A stretch of DNA of 64,000 nt, from contig CBDALO010000164.1 of assembly GCA_965196985.1 (NCBI GenBank), positions 1 through 64,000 of the forward strand, given 5' to 3'. Positions 26,641 through 35,925 of the stretch are shown one piece after another. The notes under the pieces were generated by a model. The model was not told where the DNA came from and made no database searches. It saw only the letters and a program-made list of their open reading frames with translations. The position numbers were made by a program, and so were the translations under genes. Origin of the DNA: 2-12-FULL-35-23 sp965196985. Its GTDB lineage: Bacteria > Pseudomonadota > Gammaproteobacteria > UBA12402. The first letter of the stretch is position 1, and each line of letters starts with the position of its first letter.

Positions 26641-27297
26641 TTAAAGAATTAAAACAATTGATGTAGCAACAAAAGTAAAATTTGTTAATTTTTCAAGGTA
26701 AATATCTTTGTAATGTTCGCTATTTTCAGTCTGTAAGGTATATCCTGTATTATTAAATATTAGTTTGCGAAAAACAGGCTCATTGCTATTAGGTAATAAA
26801 GTCAATACATACTTTTTATTAACGGCTTTTAACGAAGGATCAACAGTAACTATTGATCCTTCGTTAAATTTAGGAAACATAGATTGGTCTCGTAATCTAA
26901 AGCAGAATGTTTGATTGCTTAAATCAATCGAAGCAGTACTCCATTCAATGATTTCATTATTAGCAATTAATTCGTCAACATTCATGGTAGAAGTTATTTG
27001 ATCCCATGTCAGTACAGGTACTAATTGTTGAGTGGAGAATAAACTTTGCTCAGGTGACTCATTGGTAAAAATTGAACCCGATCCAGTAGATAGCCAATCA
27101 AGATTAACATTTAAAACAGAAGCAATATCATAAATGTATTTTGATTTATTAATAGGCTTGCTGCATAAATACTGGACAGCTTGTTTACTTATATTGATTT
27201 CTTTGGCTAATTGAGTTTGGGTCATGCCAGTAATTTCTAGAGCATATAATATACGTTCAGAAAGAGTTTGAAGTTTATTATTCATAACTGTAGCCAT
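26641..27297 (-). CDS. CI/C2-type repressor with S24 peptidase domain
   Basis: A 218-residue LexA/CI-like repressor. The helix-turn-helix is at residues ~26-46 (TQTQLAKEINISKQAVQYLC). The C-terminal S24 domain (residues ~95-215) has the nucleophile Ser139 in RDQSMFPKF and the likely Lys178 in PVFRKLIF. Such proteins dimerise, repress divergent promoters and are inactivated by RecA-stimulated self-cleavage in the SOS response. No Ala-Gly cleavage site is obvious between the domains. The intergenic region has two GACAA-N6-TTGTC operators. IS256 inserted just after its stop, leaving the gene intact. It may be a prophage relic or an SOS sensor for the divergent genes. Confidence 0.88.
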   Translation of the reverse strand: MATVMNNKLQTLSERILYALEITGMTQTQLAKEINISKQAVQYLCSKPINKSKYIYDIASVLNVNLDWLSTGSGSIFTNESPEQSLFSTQQLVPVLTWDQITSTMNVDELIANNEIIEWSTASIDLSNQTFCFRLRDQSMFPKFNEGSIVTVDPSLKAVNKKYVLTLLPNSNEPVFRKLIFNNTGYTLQTENSEHYKDIYLEKLTNFTFVATSIVLIL

Positions 27298-27388
27298 TAA
27301 TTGTCTTTTAATATTTAGATAAAAACAGATTCTAATTTTATTTTACCTCAAATGTAAAACCCTCAATCAAAAACACCAATAAATAACA

Positions 27389-27434
27389 GACAAAGTAGAT
27401 TGTCTATTGACAAGAAATCTTGTCATTGTAATAT
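27389..27434 (+). promoter_or_regulatory. Two GACAA-N6-TTGTC operators over a promoter
   Basis: Identical operator half sites at 27389-27404 and 27409-27424, 20 bp apart. A good promoter, TTGACA (27407-27412) and TAATAT (27429-27434) with 16-bp spacing, overlaps the second operator. The likely ligand is the divergent S24 repressor. The promoter reads toward the interrupted LuxR-type gene. Confidence 0.75.
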
Positions 27435-27674
27435 GCTTATTAATTATTCTTTCTTTTTATTTAAATAGCTGTAGAATTTGTGAGGTAATTATGACTGCTA
27501 TTTCTATATCAAATAAAACTAATCCTATCTTTAAAGTGGCTGGTGATCATCTATTTAACTTCATTTCCTCTTTGACAGAGCCAGCTCACATTAAGACCAT
27601 AAAAGATGGCAAGTATATTTTTAGTAATGAGAGTAATTTAGAAATATATGGGTTGAGTAATGTCAATGATATAA

Positions 27675-29143
27675 CTGAGAACTACCCAAAATTGTTATCT
27701 CCCTACCTGAACTGAATTCGATAATTCTTTTTGTTCTTCTTGAGAAACACTATTTTCTTTAAAAAATTGCTCTACTAAGTGATACGTTAGAAGTTTTCTA
27801 ATACCCTTCGCAATAAAGTGTCGTGTCACCTTGCCCTTACCATCTCCTAATTTAGCTAGCATAATTGCGTAATCGTCATAAGCTTTTTCCTTACCTATCT
27901 CATACAAATATGAGGCCACATAAAAACATACAGCCAGTAGATTTTGTATCCCTTTAAAATTTTTTATCTGCATATTTTCCCAGCCTAGTCCTTCCTTGAG
28001 AAATTTAAAAACATATTCAATTTTCGCACGAGATAGATAGGCTATGTATACCTCATACGCCTCATCAAAAGTCGTTACTTTTTTATTAGTTAATAGCAGC
28101 ATGTCATTCTTAAAAATTCTCCTACCATCTCTGCCTGTAATTTGGATTTTAATTGCATTGATGTTCTCAAACTCTCCAAAATAAATAGTTATTTTTCCGT
28201 CTTGTACGCAATTCTTTCCAACTGTTAACTTTTGGAATTGCTTTTCGCCTTGAGCATCAAAATCAGCGTTAATCAGCTTAAGCTTTTTACCATCATCACC
28301 TCTACCTTCTATTGTTCTTGTTATTTTTGAGCGAATAATAAAGTCTTGATCTAGGTTTGTATCAATTAGTGAGAGATAGTCATTATCATCAAACTCTCTA
28401 TCTAGAATATGGGTAATGGTTGCATCTTCATTCTTTGATTTTAGGCAGATTCCTATTTTTTCTATTTCACGAATAGACAGCAGCTTTTTATTAAAGTAAT
28501 CACCAGATTCATAAAGACTCTTGGCCTCTTTATCTCCCTCAAATGGCTTTCCAGCCTCTATTTTCTTAATATGCTCAGCTTTTAAAAACTTAGGGTCTTT
28601 ATTGCTGTAGCTTACATGCGATAGTAGATGCACAGCCTTATCACCAGGTACTAATGCAACTGCGTTATGCGTGCTGTAACCATTGATAATATCCCCGTCC
28701 AGACTCCTTACTTTACCTAGATTTTCAGTTTGCTTGCTATGTGGCTTTCTAATATCAGAAGGATCATGAAGAACATCAATTTTACTGGCGTGTGAAAGTT
28801 TTTCACAGCTCTGTTCTAGCAATACATCATTTGTTTTTATTGGATCTAAATCGGTGCTTTTATTTTCACCGGTAAGTGTACGAATCATCTTTTTATACTC
28901 ATTGTTATCTTTTGATGAACTGAACAACTTACAACTACCTTCAGTTAATAGCTTTCCTACAATCGTCGATAGATTTTTTTAAAACAACTTTCCCAGTTAA
29001 TTTTGAAAAAAGAGGGGCAGCGTAATCGGCGAAGTTTAACATTTATACTCATCTCGTTAGTCTTGTTAAAAAGACAAAGCATAGTCATTTTTACACAATA
29101 TTTCAGCATTATTTTGCTGATTTAAATTTTGGGTAGTTTTCAG
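27675..29143 (-). mobile_element. Complete IS4-family element (copy C)
   Basis: 1469 bp with inverted ends CTGAGAACTACCCAAAATT and CTGAAAACTACCCAAAATT. Perfect 7-bp duplications GATATAA flank it (27668-27674 and 29144-29150). Confidence 0.95.
27695..28927 (-). CDS. IS4-family transposase (copy C)
   Basis: A complete 410-residue DDE transposase. Landmarks are the first aspartate in GKVRSLDGDIINGYSTHN, the second in THILDREFDDNDYLSL, and the IS4 signature Y-x2-R-x3-E-x6-K in YLSRAKIEYVFKFLK. It differs from the copy at 54913-56145 by one residue (I for F in the FENINAIKI segment), so the copies are recent. Confidence 0.93.
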   Translation of the reverse strand: MFSSSKDNNEYKKMIRTLTGENKSTDLDPIKTNDVLLEQSCEKLSHASKIDVLHDPSDIRKPHSKQTENLGKVRSLDGDIINGYSTHNAVALVPGDKAVHLLSHVSYSNKDPKFLKAEHIKKIEAGKPFEGDKEAKSLYESGDYFNKKLLSIREIEKIGICLKSKNEDATITHILDREFDDNDYLSLIDTNLDQDFIIRSKITRTIEGRGDDGKKLKLINADFDAQGEKQFQKLTVGKNCVQDGKITIYFGEFENINAIKIQITGRDGRRIFKNDMLLLTNKKVTTFDEAYEVYIAYLSRAKIEYVFKFLKEGLGWENMQIKNFKGIQNLLAVCFYVASYLYEIGKEKAYDDYAIMLAKLGDGKGKVTRHFIAKGIRKLLTYHLVEQFFKENSVSQEEQKELSNSVQVGR

Positions 29144-29688
29144 GATATAATTAACGCCACTGTTTATGACCTTGATGGATTTATGAGGCCGTATTGGGGT
29201 TTATTATTTGCTCAACACATTGCACGGCTTGATAGAGAAGTAGAGAGTAAAAAAATAACTATCACTGATGTAAATAGAATCTTTTTAGACAAAATAGGAC
29301 ACATACATATCCAGGATATGACTAAATTACCCGTTATGGATAGTAAAAATAGGGTGACATCAATCTTAACTCTTAGCTGTGATAAAACTAATAAAGCAAG
29401 CCTATTTGAATTACTTAGTTTATATAAATCAGCTTATAAAAAAAAATCAAACGCTATAAATAACTTCTCATCATACTTAGGCGTAAATAGTTGTTTTAAT
29501 GATTCTTTGACTGAAAAAGAGATTATCTGCTTGCTATGTATGAGGCAGGATAAGTGTTACAAAAGTGTCGCTAATGAAATGAATGTTAGCACCAAGACTG
29601 TTGAAACACATATTTCAAATATGATAAGCAAATCAAAAAAGAGAAATCTTTCAGAGCCTCTAACTATCTTAAGAAGTCACTAAATTTT

Positions 29689-30921
29689 ATGGCTATTAAT
29701 TTTGGAAAACCAAGCAACCTAGTGCAAGTCGGTTTTTTTGGGAATATATTAGAGTGGTATGATTTTTCTATTTATGCCTACTTAGCACTTACAATAGGAC
29801 AACTTTTCTTTTCAGACAGTAATAAGCATACAGCACTTATTAAAGCATTTTCATTATTCGCAGTGAGCTACTTAGTTAGACCTATCGGCAGTTTATTTTT
29901 TGGTTTTCTTGCTGATAAAAAAGGTCGTAGTTTAGCTATGAAGGCTTCATTAATAATGATGGCATTACCAACAGCTCTGATTGCAATAATCCCGACTTAT
30001 AAACAAGCTGGAGTGCTGGCTACAATTCTACTTATCATCTTAAGAATTTTTCAAGGATTTGCTGCTGGTGGTGAGTTGCCAATATCTAACTGCTACATTT
30101 ATGAATCTTCACCTAAAGAAAGAAGAGTGTTCTATTGTAGCTTTATCGCTGCTAGCTCAATGCTTGGTGTGCTACTTGGCTCATTAGTGGTTTCACTGTT
30201 ACATATATTCTTCACCAAACAACTTATTCTAGATTGGGCATGGCGTTTACCTTTTTTTATTGGCTTAATCACTGTTTTTTTTGTATACCAGCTTAGGAAA
30301 AAAATAAAAGAGCCTTCTACTAAAAGAAATAAAATAAAAAGCACTAAAGAGCATATAATAAATCACAAGTGGCCTTTGATTCAGGTTATCCTGCTTAATA
30401 TATTTATTTCAATTTCATTTTATTTATTATTTGTTTGGATGCCATCGTACTTACATGTTTATTTGCACATTAGCTCAAGGGAAGCTTTTTTAAGTGCTAC
30501 AATTTCTCTAATTACACTAATTATATTAACACTAACATTCAGCTATCACTCAGAAAAAATAGGAAGAAGAACTGCTGCTGCAGCTGGTATAATTTTAATT
30601 ATTATGCTTTCATACCCATTATTCTTTTTTTTAAATACTAAAATGTTTTTAGTTACTACAATGATACAGATATTATTTGCAGTTTTTTTAGGATTGATTG
30701 ACAGTGTAAATATGGAAATAATGGCGAGCAGGTTTACATCTGAGTTTAGGGGGAGAGGGGTAAGTATTAGTTTTACATTAGCCACCTCTATTTTTGGTGG
30801 AATAACACCTGTTGCCTGCAGTTATATAATATTTAAAACAGGGAATAGCATATCCCCTGTTTTACTACTTATTGGTGCTGGGTTAATAGCACTACCTGCA
30901 GCCATTAAACTTGATAAATAA
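29689..30921 (+). CDS. MFS transporter, metabolite:H+ symporter type
   Basis: A 410-residue membrane protein with about 12 transmembrane segments. Its start (VQVGFFGNILEWYDFSIYAYLA) is typical of the MHS/ProP-type symporters. The loop motif FFGFLADKKGRSLAMK lies between segments 2 and 3 (about residues 75-90), and RIFQGFAAGGELP follows. Such carriers import organic acids or compatible solutes with protons; the substrate cannot be read. It begins 5 bp after the LuxR-type gene, suggesting joint control, and the IS4 insertion may have altered its expression. It ends head-on with the methyltransferase gene, with no spacing. Confidence 0.88.
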   Translation: MAINFGKPSNLVQVGFFGNILEWYDFSIYAYLALTIGQLFFSDSNKHTALIKAFSLFAVSYLVRPIGSLFFGFLADKKGRSLAMKASLIMMALPTALIAIIPTYKQAGVLATILLIILRIFQGFAAGGELPISNCYIYESSPKERRVFYCSFIAASSMLGVLLGSLVVSLLHIFFTKQLILDWAWRLPFFIGLITVFFVYQLRKKIKEPSTKRNKIKSTKEHIINHKWPLIQVILLNIFISISFYLLFVWMPSYLHVYLHISSREAFLSATISLITLIILTLTFSYHSEKIGRRTAAAAGIILIIMLSYPLFFFLNTKMFLVTTMIQILFAVFLGLIDSVNMEIMASRFTSEFRGRGVSISFTLATSIFGGITPVACSYIIFKTGNSISPVLLLIGAGLIALPAAIKLDK

Positions 30922-31710
30922 TCAAATGTCAGATATTTTTTTAGCGTAAATAATAGTGCCACCTAATACTCCTTCAGTGATTCCTTCATATATCTGCGTG
31001 TAAGTTTTTAAAGCATTATTAAATGAGTAATCATTAAACCGTTCTAGAACCTCAATTTTATTTTTATGTAAGGCATCAATAAGGTTTTTATACCATAGTT
31101 CATATTTATTTGTGATATCTACAGTATTAACAGTTTTCCAGCCTGTTTCTTTTAGCATTTCATTAATCTTTGATAATTTAACAGGAATAAAAGGGGTAAT
31201 TGATTTACCGCCCATCCTTGTCAAAGGCGTATTTCCGTTATTGCAAGGATCTGAATAATCAAATATAGCTATTATTCCTTTTGTCTTACATAGTTTATTT
31301 AGGGTGTTTAATGCTAATAATTGATTTTCAAAAGCATAGAAAACATTAAATAGAGTTAGCACGCTAAATTGTTCTTTAATCAATAAATTAGCTTGAACAA
31401 CATCACAGGTATAGAAGTTAATGTTTGGGTATTGGGATTTTGCATAGGTTATCGCTTCAGATTCAATGTCAAATCCTGATAGTTTTCCCCAGCCAGATTT
31501 TTGAATATACTCTGCTGTACCTCCTAATCCACACCCTACATCTAAAATACCTTGATCTGAATCTTTGCGGAAGTACGACATAACTATATTAATAGCTTCT
31601 TCACCGCCAGCGTGTGCATAATCATTATCTCGTAGGTATGAGACGAGTTGTTTGCCTACATATTTACGCAAACTATCTATTTTTCTTTCAGAATATGTTT
31701 CGGTATTCAA
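30922..31710 (-). CDS. Class I SAM-dependent methyltransferase
   Basis: A 262-residue Rossmann-fold methyltransferase. Motif I is ILDVGCGLGG (residues 55-64), the acidic ribose-binding residue is in SGFDIESEAI, the post-II region is NFYTCDVVQA, and motif IV is VLTLFNVFYAFEN. It acts on a small molecule or lipid rather than DNA, judging by the absence of DPPY-type motifs. The substrate is unknown. The gene converges on the MFS gene. The pair may modify and move the same compound, which is only a guess. A bidirectional terminator lies upstream at 31777. Confidence 0.85.
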   Translation of the reverse strand: MNTETYSERKIDSLRKYVGKQLVSYLRDNDYAHAGGEEAINIVMSYFRKDSDQGILDVGCGLGGTAEYIQKSGWGKLSGFDIESEAITYAKSQYPNINFYTCDVVQANLLIKEQFSVLTLFNVFYAFENQLLALNTLNKLCKTKGIIAIFDYSDPCNNGNTPLTRMGGKSITPFIPVKLSKINEMLKETGWKTVNTVDITNKYELWYKNLIDALHKNKIEVLERFNDYSFNNALKTYTQIYEGITEGVLGGTIIYAKKISDI

Positions 31711-31776
31711 GATATAGTCCTTAATAATGTATTAATTTTACAAATGTAGTCTAGATATGAGGGCAACTGTGAAATT

Positions 31777-31805
31777 AAAAAATCAGGGTTTTTCCCTGAT
31801 TTTTT
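31777..31805. terminator. Bidirectional hairpin terminator
   Basis: AAAAAATCAGGG and CCCTGATTTTTT form a perfect 12-bp stem with a five-T loop, with A and T runs on both sides. It insulates the methyltransferase promoter region from the conjugation operon. Confidence 0.8.
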
Positions 31806-32081
31806 ATATTTGATTAAGCGGTAATCTAACTTCATAACAAAAAAAATAAAGAGCTAAGAAAAGACCACACATGAGGGGCTAACTCATGTGTGGGCTGAAA
31901 ATGCGGAAAAGTTTTAATGCCAGTAAGCATTGTAAAAACAATAACCACAAGAGTTTAAGTTTATCATTTAGTTTAACTTAACTCATCAACTTATTCCTAT
32001 TTTCACTCTAAGCAAAAATTAATCAGTTTTAGTGCTAATCACTTTTGAAAGGATTAGTTTTTACAGTTAATTGGAGTGTAA
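31806..32081 (+). promoter_or_regulatory. Leader of the conjugation operon, with an 11-bp hairpin
   Basis: The gap before the operon holds a perfect 11-bp hairpin (CCACACATGAG at 31865-31875 with its partner 31883-31893, 7-nt loop) without a T run. Otherwise it is AT-rich. No gene is seen. The operon promoter should lie here; no single -35/-10 pair stands out. The hairpin may be an operator or attenuator. Confidence 0.5.
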
Positions 32082-35000
32082 ATGAAAAAAAATTATTTTA
32101 TTGAGAACAGCTTAGTTAAATCTTTCATACTAATTTCATTCATAATGTCTTTAAGTCTATTATCTGCTTGCAAAAGCGGTAGCGGGGACGATAGCAAGGG
32201 AACTCCAAAACCAGCTAGTACGAGCTTGGTTGCTAATCCGTCTAATGTATCGCTATCACTCGATAGCACGCATCAGCTTATTATTCAAAATACTGGATCA
32301 GCTCAGGCAAAAAATTTACAAGTAAGCCTAAACCCAAAAATTGGCGGCTTAACGTTGAGTGGTGGAGTAGGGCAGTCTAGTCTTTCTGCCGGTGATTCAT
32401 TGACGTTAACTTTTCGAGCTGACCACACTGTTAACACCGGTGATCAAACTACGTTAGCGATTCGTGCGGATAATGCTAATTCATTGAGTATTCCGGTTGT
32501 CATTAAAGCACCCACTTATCAGCTTTCATTGACTGCTAATTCAGATCTAATGGGAGCTGGCGAAACTAAAACGTACCAGCTTAAAAACAACGGTGATCAA
32601 ACCGCTGAGGGAATGACTTTAGGTGTGTTTACCAAGGATGGCTCACTCGCTACAGGGCAAGCGAGTATTAGCGATAATCAATGTCTCAATAAAGTGCTAA
32701 GTAAAAATGAGAGCTGCTCTTTTAAGGTAGTAACTAACGATAGTGATCAATCCACTGATTTGGTTGTTAAAGCGAAAATTAACAGTGAAACCGTTGTTGC
32801 TCAATCCTTAAGTGTTGTTCGCCCTGTGTTAAGCATCGTTGTTAGTGATTCTTTGGTTAACTTTCAACAGCAATTACCAAAAGCTTTATTAGTTACTGAA
32901 CAAGCAGACCAACAAGCACACCGTGTCACTATTATTCCTGGCTTGCATAAGAAACTCTTAATTAAAAACTCCAGTCCGGTTGCCGTGAAGTCATTAGCCA
33001 TTCAATTACCTGCGATTGCTGGCGTGTCAGAAGATAAGCAAAGCAACTGCCAAACTGGACAAGCGTTAGCACCTTTGAATGGCTGCATAATTATTTTAGA
33101 TGGCAGTTTACAACATCTGCCAGCAGGGAGTGATGATTTGGTTGTTAAAGGCAGTAATGCGGATTCTGCTAATGAACTTGTTGTTGGTTCTGCTTCATCA
33201 GCCAATCTTGTAATGGCGAGCAATTACCACTTAGTGATTAGTCAGGGATTATCACAAACTATTCCACTTGTTGCGCGTAACCTCAGCTCAGAATCCCTTA
33301 CACATCTTAAACAGTCGGTTTTCCCTGTTGATCAGCAATTAACAGCTAGCAGTCAACAAACCTGCGTGGCAACACTTACTGGTAAAACAAGCTGTGATAA
33401 TAGTTATGTGTATCAAGCTGCTCAGTCACCAACACCAATGGCTCGCCTCTATTCATTGATCTTTGGCAACACAATTAGTGGGGGGCAGGATAGCTCTGGT
33501 GTGTTGGTGGGAGTTAATACATATAAACAATTCTTTTCTACAGTGAATTTAAGTAATCAATTAGCGAGTAACGCCGTTAATCAACTCGTGGTGGCTAACC
33601 ACATTTATTACGCTGCAACGGATGGCGGTTTATCGATTAGCCACGATAATGGCGCACATTGGTTTAACCGCACGACTGCTGATGGACTCGCTAATGATTT
33701 GGTGTGGGCTGTTGATGTTTCAGGGAAACGCTTATTAGCTGCTACGGATTCTGGTTTATCGATTAGCGATGATTCTGGGGAAACATGGAAAACGATCACT
33801 ACACAAGAAGGACTACCGAGTAATGTTGTTACACAAGTCAATTCGCATAATCAATTCATTGCGGTGGGTACATTAAGAGGTTTATCAATTAGCCGTGATG
33901 GTGGCAAAACCTTTCAGGTTGTTAAAGCGTTAGGCACTGAATACGTTAACACGATTCAACTGGTTGGTAATAGTCTGTTTGTTTTAACGAGTTCTGGCTT
34001 ATGGCGTAGTGATGATTGGGGTGTGAGCTGGTCTCATTGGGGTGTTAAAGAAGGGCTGCCAGCATCATCCATGAATGGCTCGTCTATTACTAATAGCCAT
34101 TGGTATGTAACCACCGAATCAGCTTTAAGTGTCAGCAGTGATAATGGGGTGAGCTGGCATACAGTTACTTTACCTGTGACTGATTTAACTAAAGTGACGG
34201 CTGCTGGTTCATGGGTGTTAGTGGGCAGCAGTCATGGCTTAGCTTTAAGCAATGATTACGGTCAACATTGGACAATACTATCAACAACCCAGGGGTTAGG
34301 AAGTAATGAGGTATTAAACGCCACAGTTAATGGCAATCAGTTTTTTGCAGCAACACGCGGTGGTTTGTCAATTAGTCAAAACCTTGGTGCTACTTGGAGT
34401 AACTTAACTCGTGGTGCAAGCTTACCGCAAACCGATCTGCGTGACGTCGTGGTCGTTTCGGATGGCACGGTATTGGCAGCAACCGATTTAGGCGTTGGTG
34501 TGAGTCGAGATAACGGATTGACTTGGACAATGAAAACCTCATCCGATGGGCTTGCGGGCAATGATGTGCTGGGATTAGCGACTGAGGGAAACACCGTTTA
34601 CGCTGCGATTAATCAAGGCGCACAGCAAGATGATGGCGGGTTATCGATCTCGACTGACAGTGGTAAGAGGTGGCACTCGGTTGGAAAGCAACAAGGCTTG
34701 AGTAGTCGTGCTGTTTCGTCTGTTGCGGTGTCTGGAAAAACGGTTTTAGTGGGTACTGATCATGGGTTAGGCATGAGCCACGATGGTGGCCAACACTTTA
34801 CTATGCGTAACGTGGGTTTAGGGACTGAGGTTAGTGATGTTTTTATTCACAATAACATGTATTACGTCAGCACGGATTTTGGCGTGGCGATTTCATCTGA
34901 TGGCAAAAGCTGGCAGCACTTAACCAGTGGATCGGGTTTGGCAGGTGATTACGTGCATAGTTTTCGTGTCGTCAACGGCACTTGGTTTGTTTCAACTGAT

Positions 35001-35294
35001 CAAGGGCTTTCAATTTCGAGTAATCAAGGTCAGTCATGGCAAACGGTAACAATGAACAATGGCCTTGGCTCCAATAACGTCTATCGCGTACAAGCGGTGG
35101 GCAAAACCCTTTATGCCAGTACAGAAAACGGTTTGTCGTTTAGTGACGATAATGGCGCATCCTGGAAAACAAAAACACTTAGCGATGGCTTGAGCGGAAT
35201 GAACATTTCATCAATTGCAGAAAAAAAAGATGGCCTTTATGTGGCTACCGATGAAGGACTGGATTTATCCGGTGTTGAACTTATCAAAAACTAA
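32082..35294 (+). CDS. Large Asp-box beta-propeller lipoprotein
   Basis: A 1070-residue exported protein. The signal peptide ends in a lipobox LLSAC with Cys30 as the lipidated residue, then a GSGDDSKG linker. Residues ~45-480 are beta-rich, Ig/CARDB-like segments. From about 510 to the end there are about 13 Asp-box units (S-x-D-x-G-x-x-W, for example SISDDSGETW, SVSSDNGVSW, SFSDDNGASW) spaced about 42 residues. That is enough for two seven-bladed propellers. GGAG lies before the ATG. Being first in the T4SS operon, it may be a surface adhesin or mating-pair stabiliser. No catalytic sialidase residues are evident. Function is unproven. Confidence 0.82.
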   Translation: MKKNYFIENSLVKSFILISFIMSLSLLSACKSGSGDDSKGTPKPASTSLVANPSNVSLSLDSTHQLIIQNTGSAQAKNLQVSLNPKIGGLTLSGGVGQSSLSAGDSLTLTFRADHTVNTGDQTTLAIRADNANSLSIPVVIKAPTYQLSLTANSDLMGAGETKTYQLKNNGDQTAEGMTLGVFTKDGSLATGQASISDNQCLNKVLSKNESCSFKVVTNDSDQSTDLVVKAKINSETVVAQSLSVVRPVLSIVVSDSLVNFQQQLPKALLVTEQADQQAHRVTIIPGLHKKLLIKNSSPVAVKSLAIQLPAIAGVSEDKQSNCQTGQALAPLNGCIIILDGSLQHLPAGSDDLVVKGSNADSANELVVGSASSANLVMASNYHLVISQGLSQTIPLVARNLSSESLTHLKQSVFPVDQQLTASSQQTCVATLTGKTSCDNSYVYQAAQSPTPMARLYSLIFGNTISGGQDSSGVLVGVNTYKQFFSTVNLSNQLASNAVNQLVVANHIYYAATDGGLSISHDNGAHWFNRTTADGLANDLVWAVDVSGKRLLAATDSGLSISDDSGETWKTITTQEGLPSNVVTQVNSHNQFIAVGTLRGLSISRDGGKTFQVVKALGTEYVNTIQLVGNSLFVLTSSGLWRSDDWGVSWSHWGVKEGLPASSMNGSSITNSHWYVTTESALSVSSDNGVSWHTVTLPVTDLTKVTAAGSWVLVGSSHGLALSNDYGQHWTILSTTQGLGSNEVLNATVNGNQFFAATRGGLSISQNLGATWSNLTRGASLPQTDLRDVVVVSDGTVLAATDLGVGVSRDNGLTWTMKTSSDGLAGNDVLGLATEGNTVYAAINQGAQQDDGGLSISTDSGKRWHSVGKQQGLSSRAVSSVAVSGKTVLVGTDHGLGMSHDGGQHFTMRNVGLGTEVSDVFIHNNMYYVSTDFGVAISSDGKSWQHLTSGSGLAGDYVHSFRVVNGTWFVSTDQGLSISSNQGQSWQTVTMNNGLGSNNVYRVQAVGKTLYASTENGLSFSDDNGASWKTKTLSDGLSGMNISSIAEKKDGLYVATDEGLDLSGVELIKN

Positions 35295-35307
35295 AAGGAA
35301 TTGAATT

Positions 35308-35895
35308 ATGTTGGATTTACGGGAAAAAGAAGTAATGCAAGAAAAGGAAACCCTTTACGGTGGTTTCGCAATTACAGCAAGCGTGGGAGAGCTACGTAAT
35401 GAATGTGAAATGCCATTAGACGAATACAAAATGACAATTCAACGTTTTGTGCAGGATTGTGAGCGGTTTGGTCACGCTATGAAAGATTACCCACCTCACA
35501 TCACCATTGCGCGTGAGCTGCCCAATGAAAAGCTACTACAAGCGTTGCAATTATTGCCATTAATTACGCCAAGCTTTAAGTTAGGCGAGTTAATTTTGTT
35601 ACCGGCAAAAAAAGATTACTCATTGCTGGCTATTGAAATTTATTCACCTGCTTTAGAGCAACTGAATCAGGATATCCAAATCGCTTGTGACCATAGTGAG
35701 ACGTTTGCATTTAAGCCACACATTACGCTGGACTGTATTAAGACTGACAAGCTCCCGATTTTGGAGTGCAAGCTCAAAAATCAGCGTTTTCCGACTTGGT
35801 CGGAGCAACGCCGGTTTTCTGCGTCAGGCTATTCGCTATATGACCCACAAGGTATTGAAACAATCATTCATCACTACCCCATGAGCGATAACTAA
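35308..35895 (+). CDS. 2H phosphoesterase-like protein in the T4SS operon
   Basis: A 195-residue soluble protein. It has two H-x-T motifs, H64-I-T66 (PPHITIARE) and H138-I-T140 (KPHITLDCI), 74 residues apart, each on a predicted beta-strand. This is the active-site hallmark of the 2H (LigT/CPDase) superfamily, which acts on 2'-5' or cyclic phosphodiesters. AAGGA lies before the ATG, and the gene follows the lipoprotein by 13 bp. Its C-terminus (SGYSLYDPQGIETIIHHYP) closely matches the protein at 52221-53096, which has lost both histidines. Candidate roles are RNA end processing or degradation of nucleotide second messengers made by recipient defences. Neither is shown. Confidence 0.72.
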   Translation: MLDLREKEVMQEKETLYGGFAITASVGELRNECEMPLDEYKMTIQRFVQDCERFGHAMKDYPPHITIARELPNEKLLQALQLLPLITPSFKLGELILLPAKKDYSLLAIEIYSPALEQLNQDIQIACDHSETFAFKPHITLDCIKTDKLPILECKLKNQRFPTWSEQRRFSASGYSLYDPQGIETIIHHYPMSDN

Positions 35896-35925
35896 TTTTT
35901 TAAACTGCAAGGAGACTGCAAATGA
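35886..35925 (+). repeat. 40-bp direct repeat, copy 1
   Basis: Identical to 36264-36303. It covers the end of the 2H gene, the ribosome site (CAAGGAGACTGCAA) and the first codon of the next gene. The two copies bracket the 111-aa gene, whose start and whose follower's start therefore share the same ribosome site. Confidence 0.92.

Larger units (their letters stand above)
27491..29683 (+). pseudogene. LuxR-type regulator with PAS-like sensor, split by IS4
   Basis: 27491-27674 plus 29151-29683 give a single 238-residue frame after removing the IS4 element and one GATATAA duplication. The N-terminal part (NTNPIFKVAGDHLFNFISSL style, then IYGLSNVNDIINATVYDLDGFM) resembles a PAS-type sensor. The C-terminus is a LuxR helix-turn-helix (LTEKEIICLLCMRQDKCYKS, then VANEMNVSTKTVETHISNM). 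The native gene starts at 27491 behind GAGG. The intact product would be a ligand-responsive activator, probably for the MFS gene 5 bp downstream. Now only a short N-terminal piece can be made from the native start. Confidence 0.85.
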
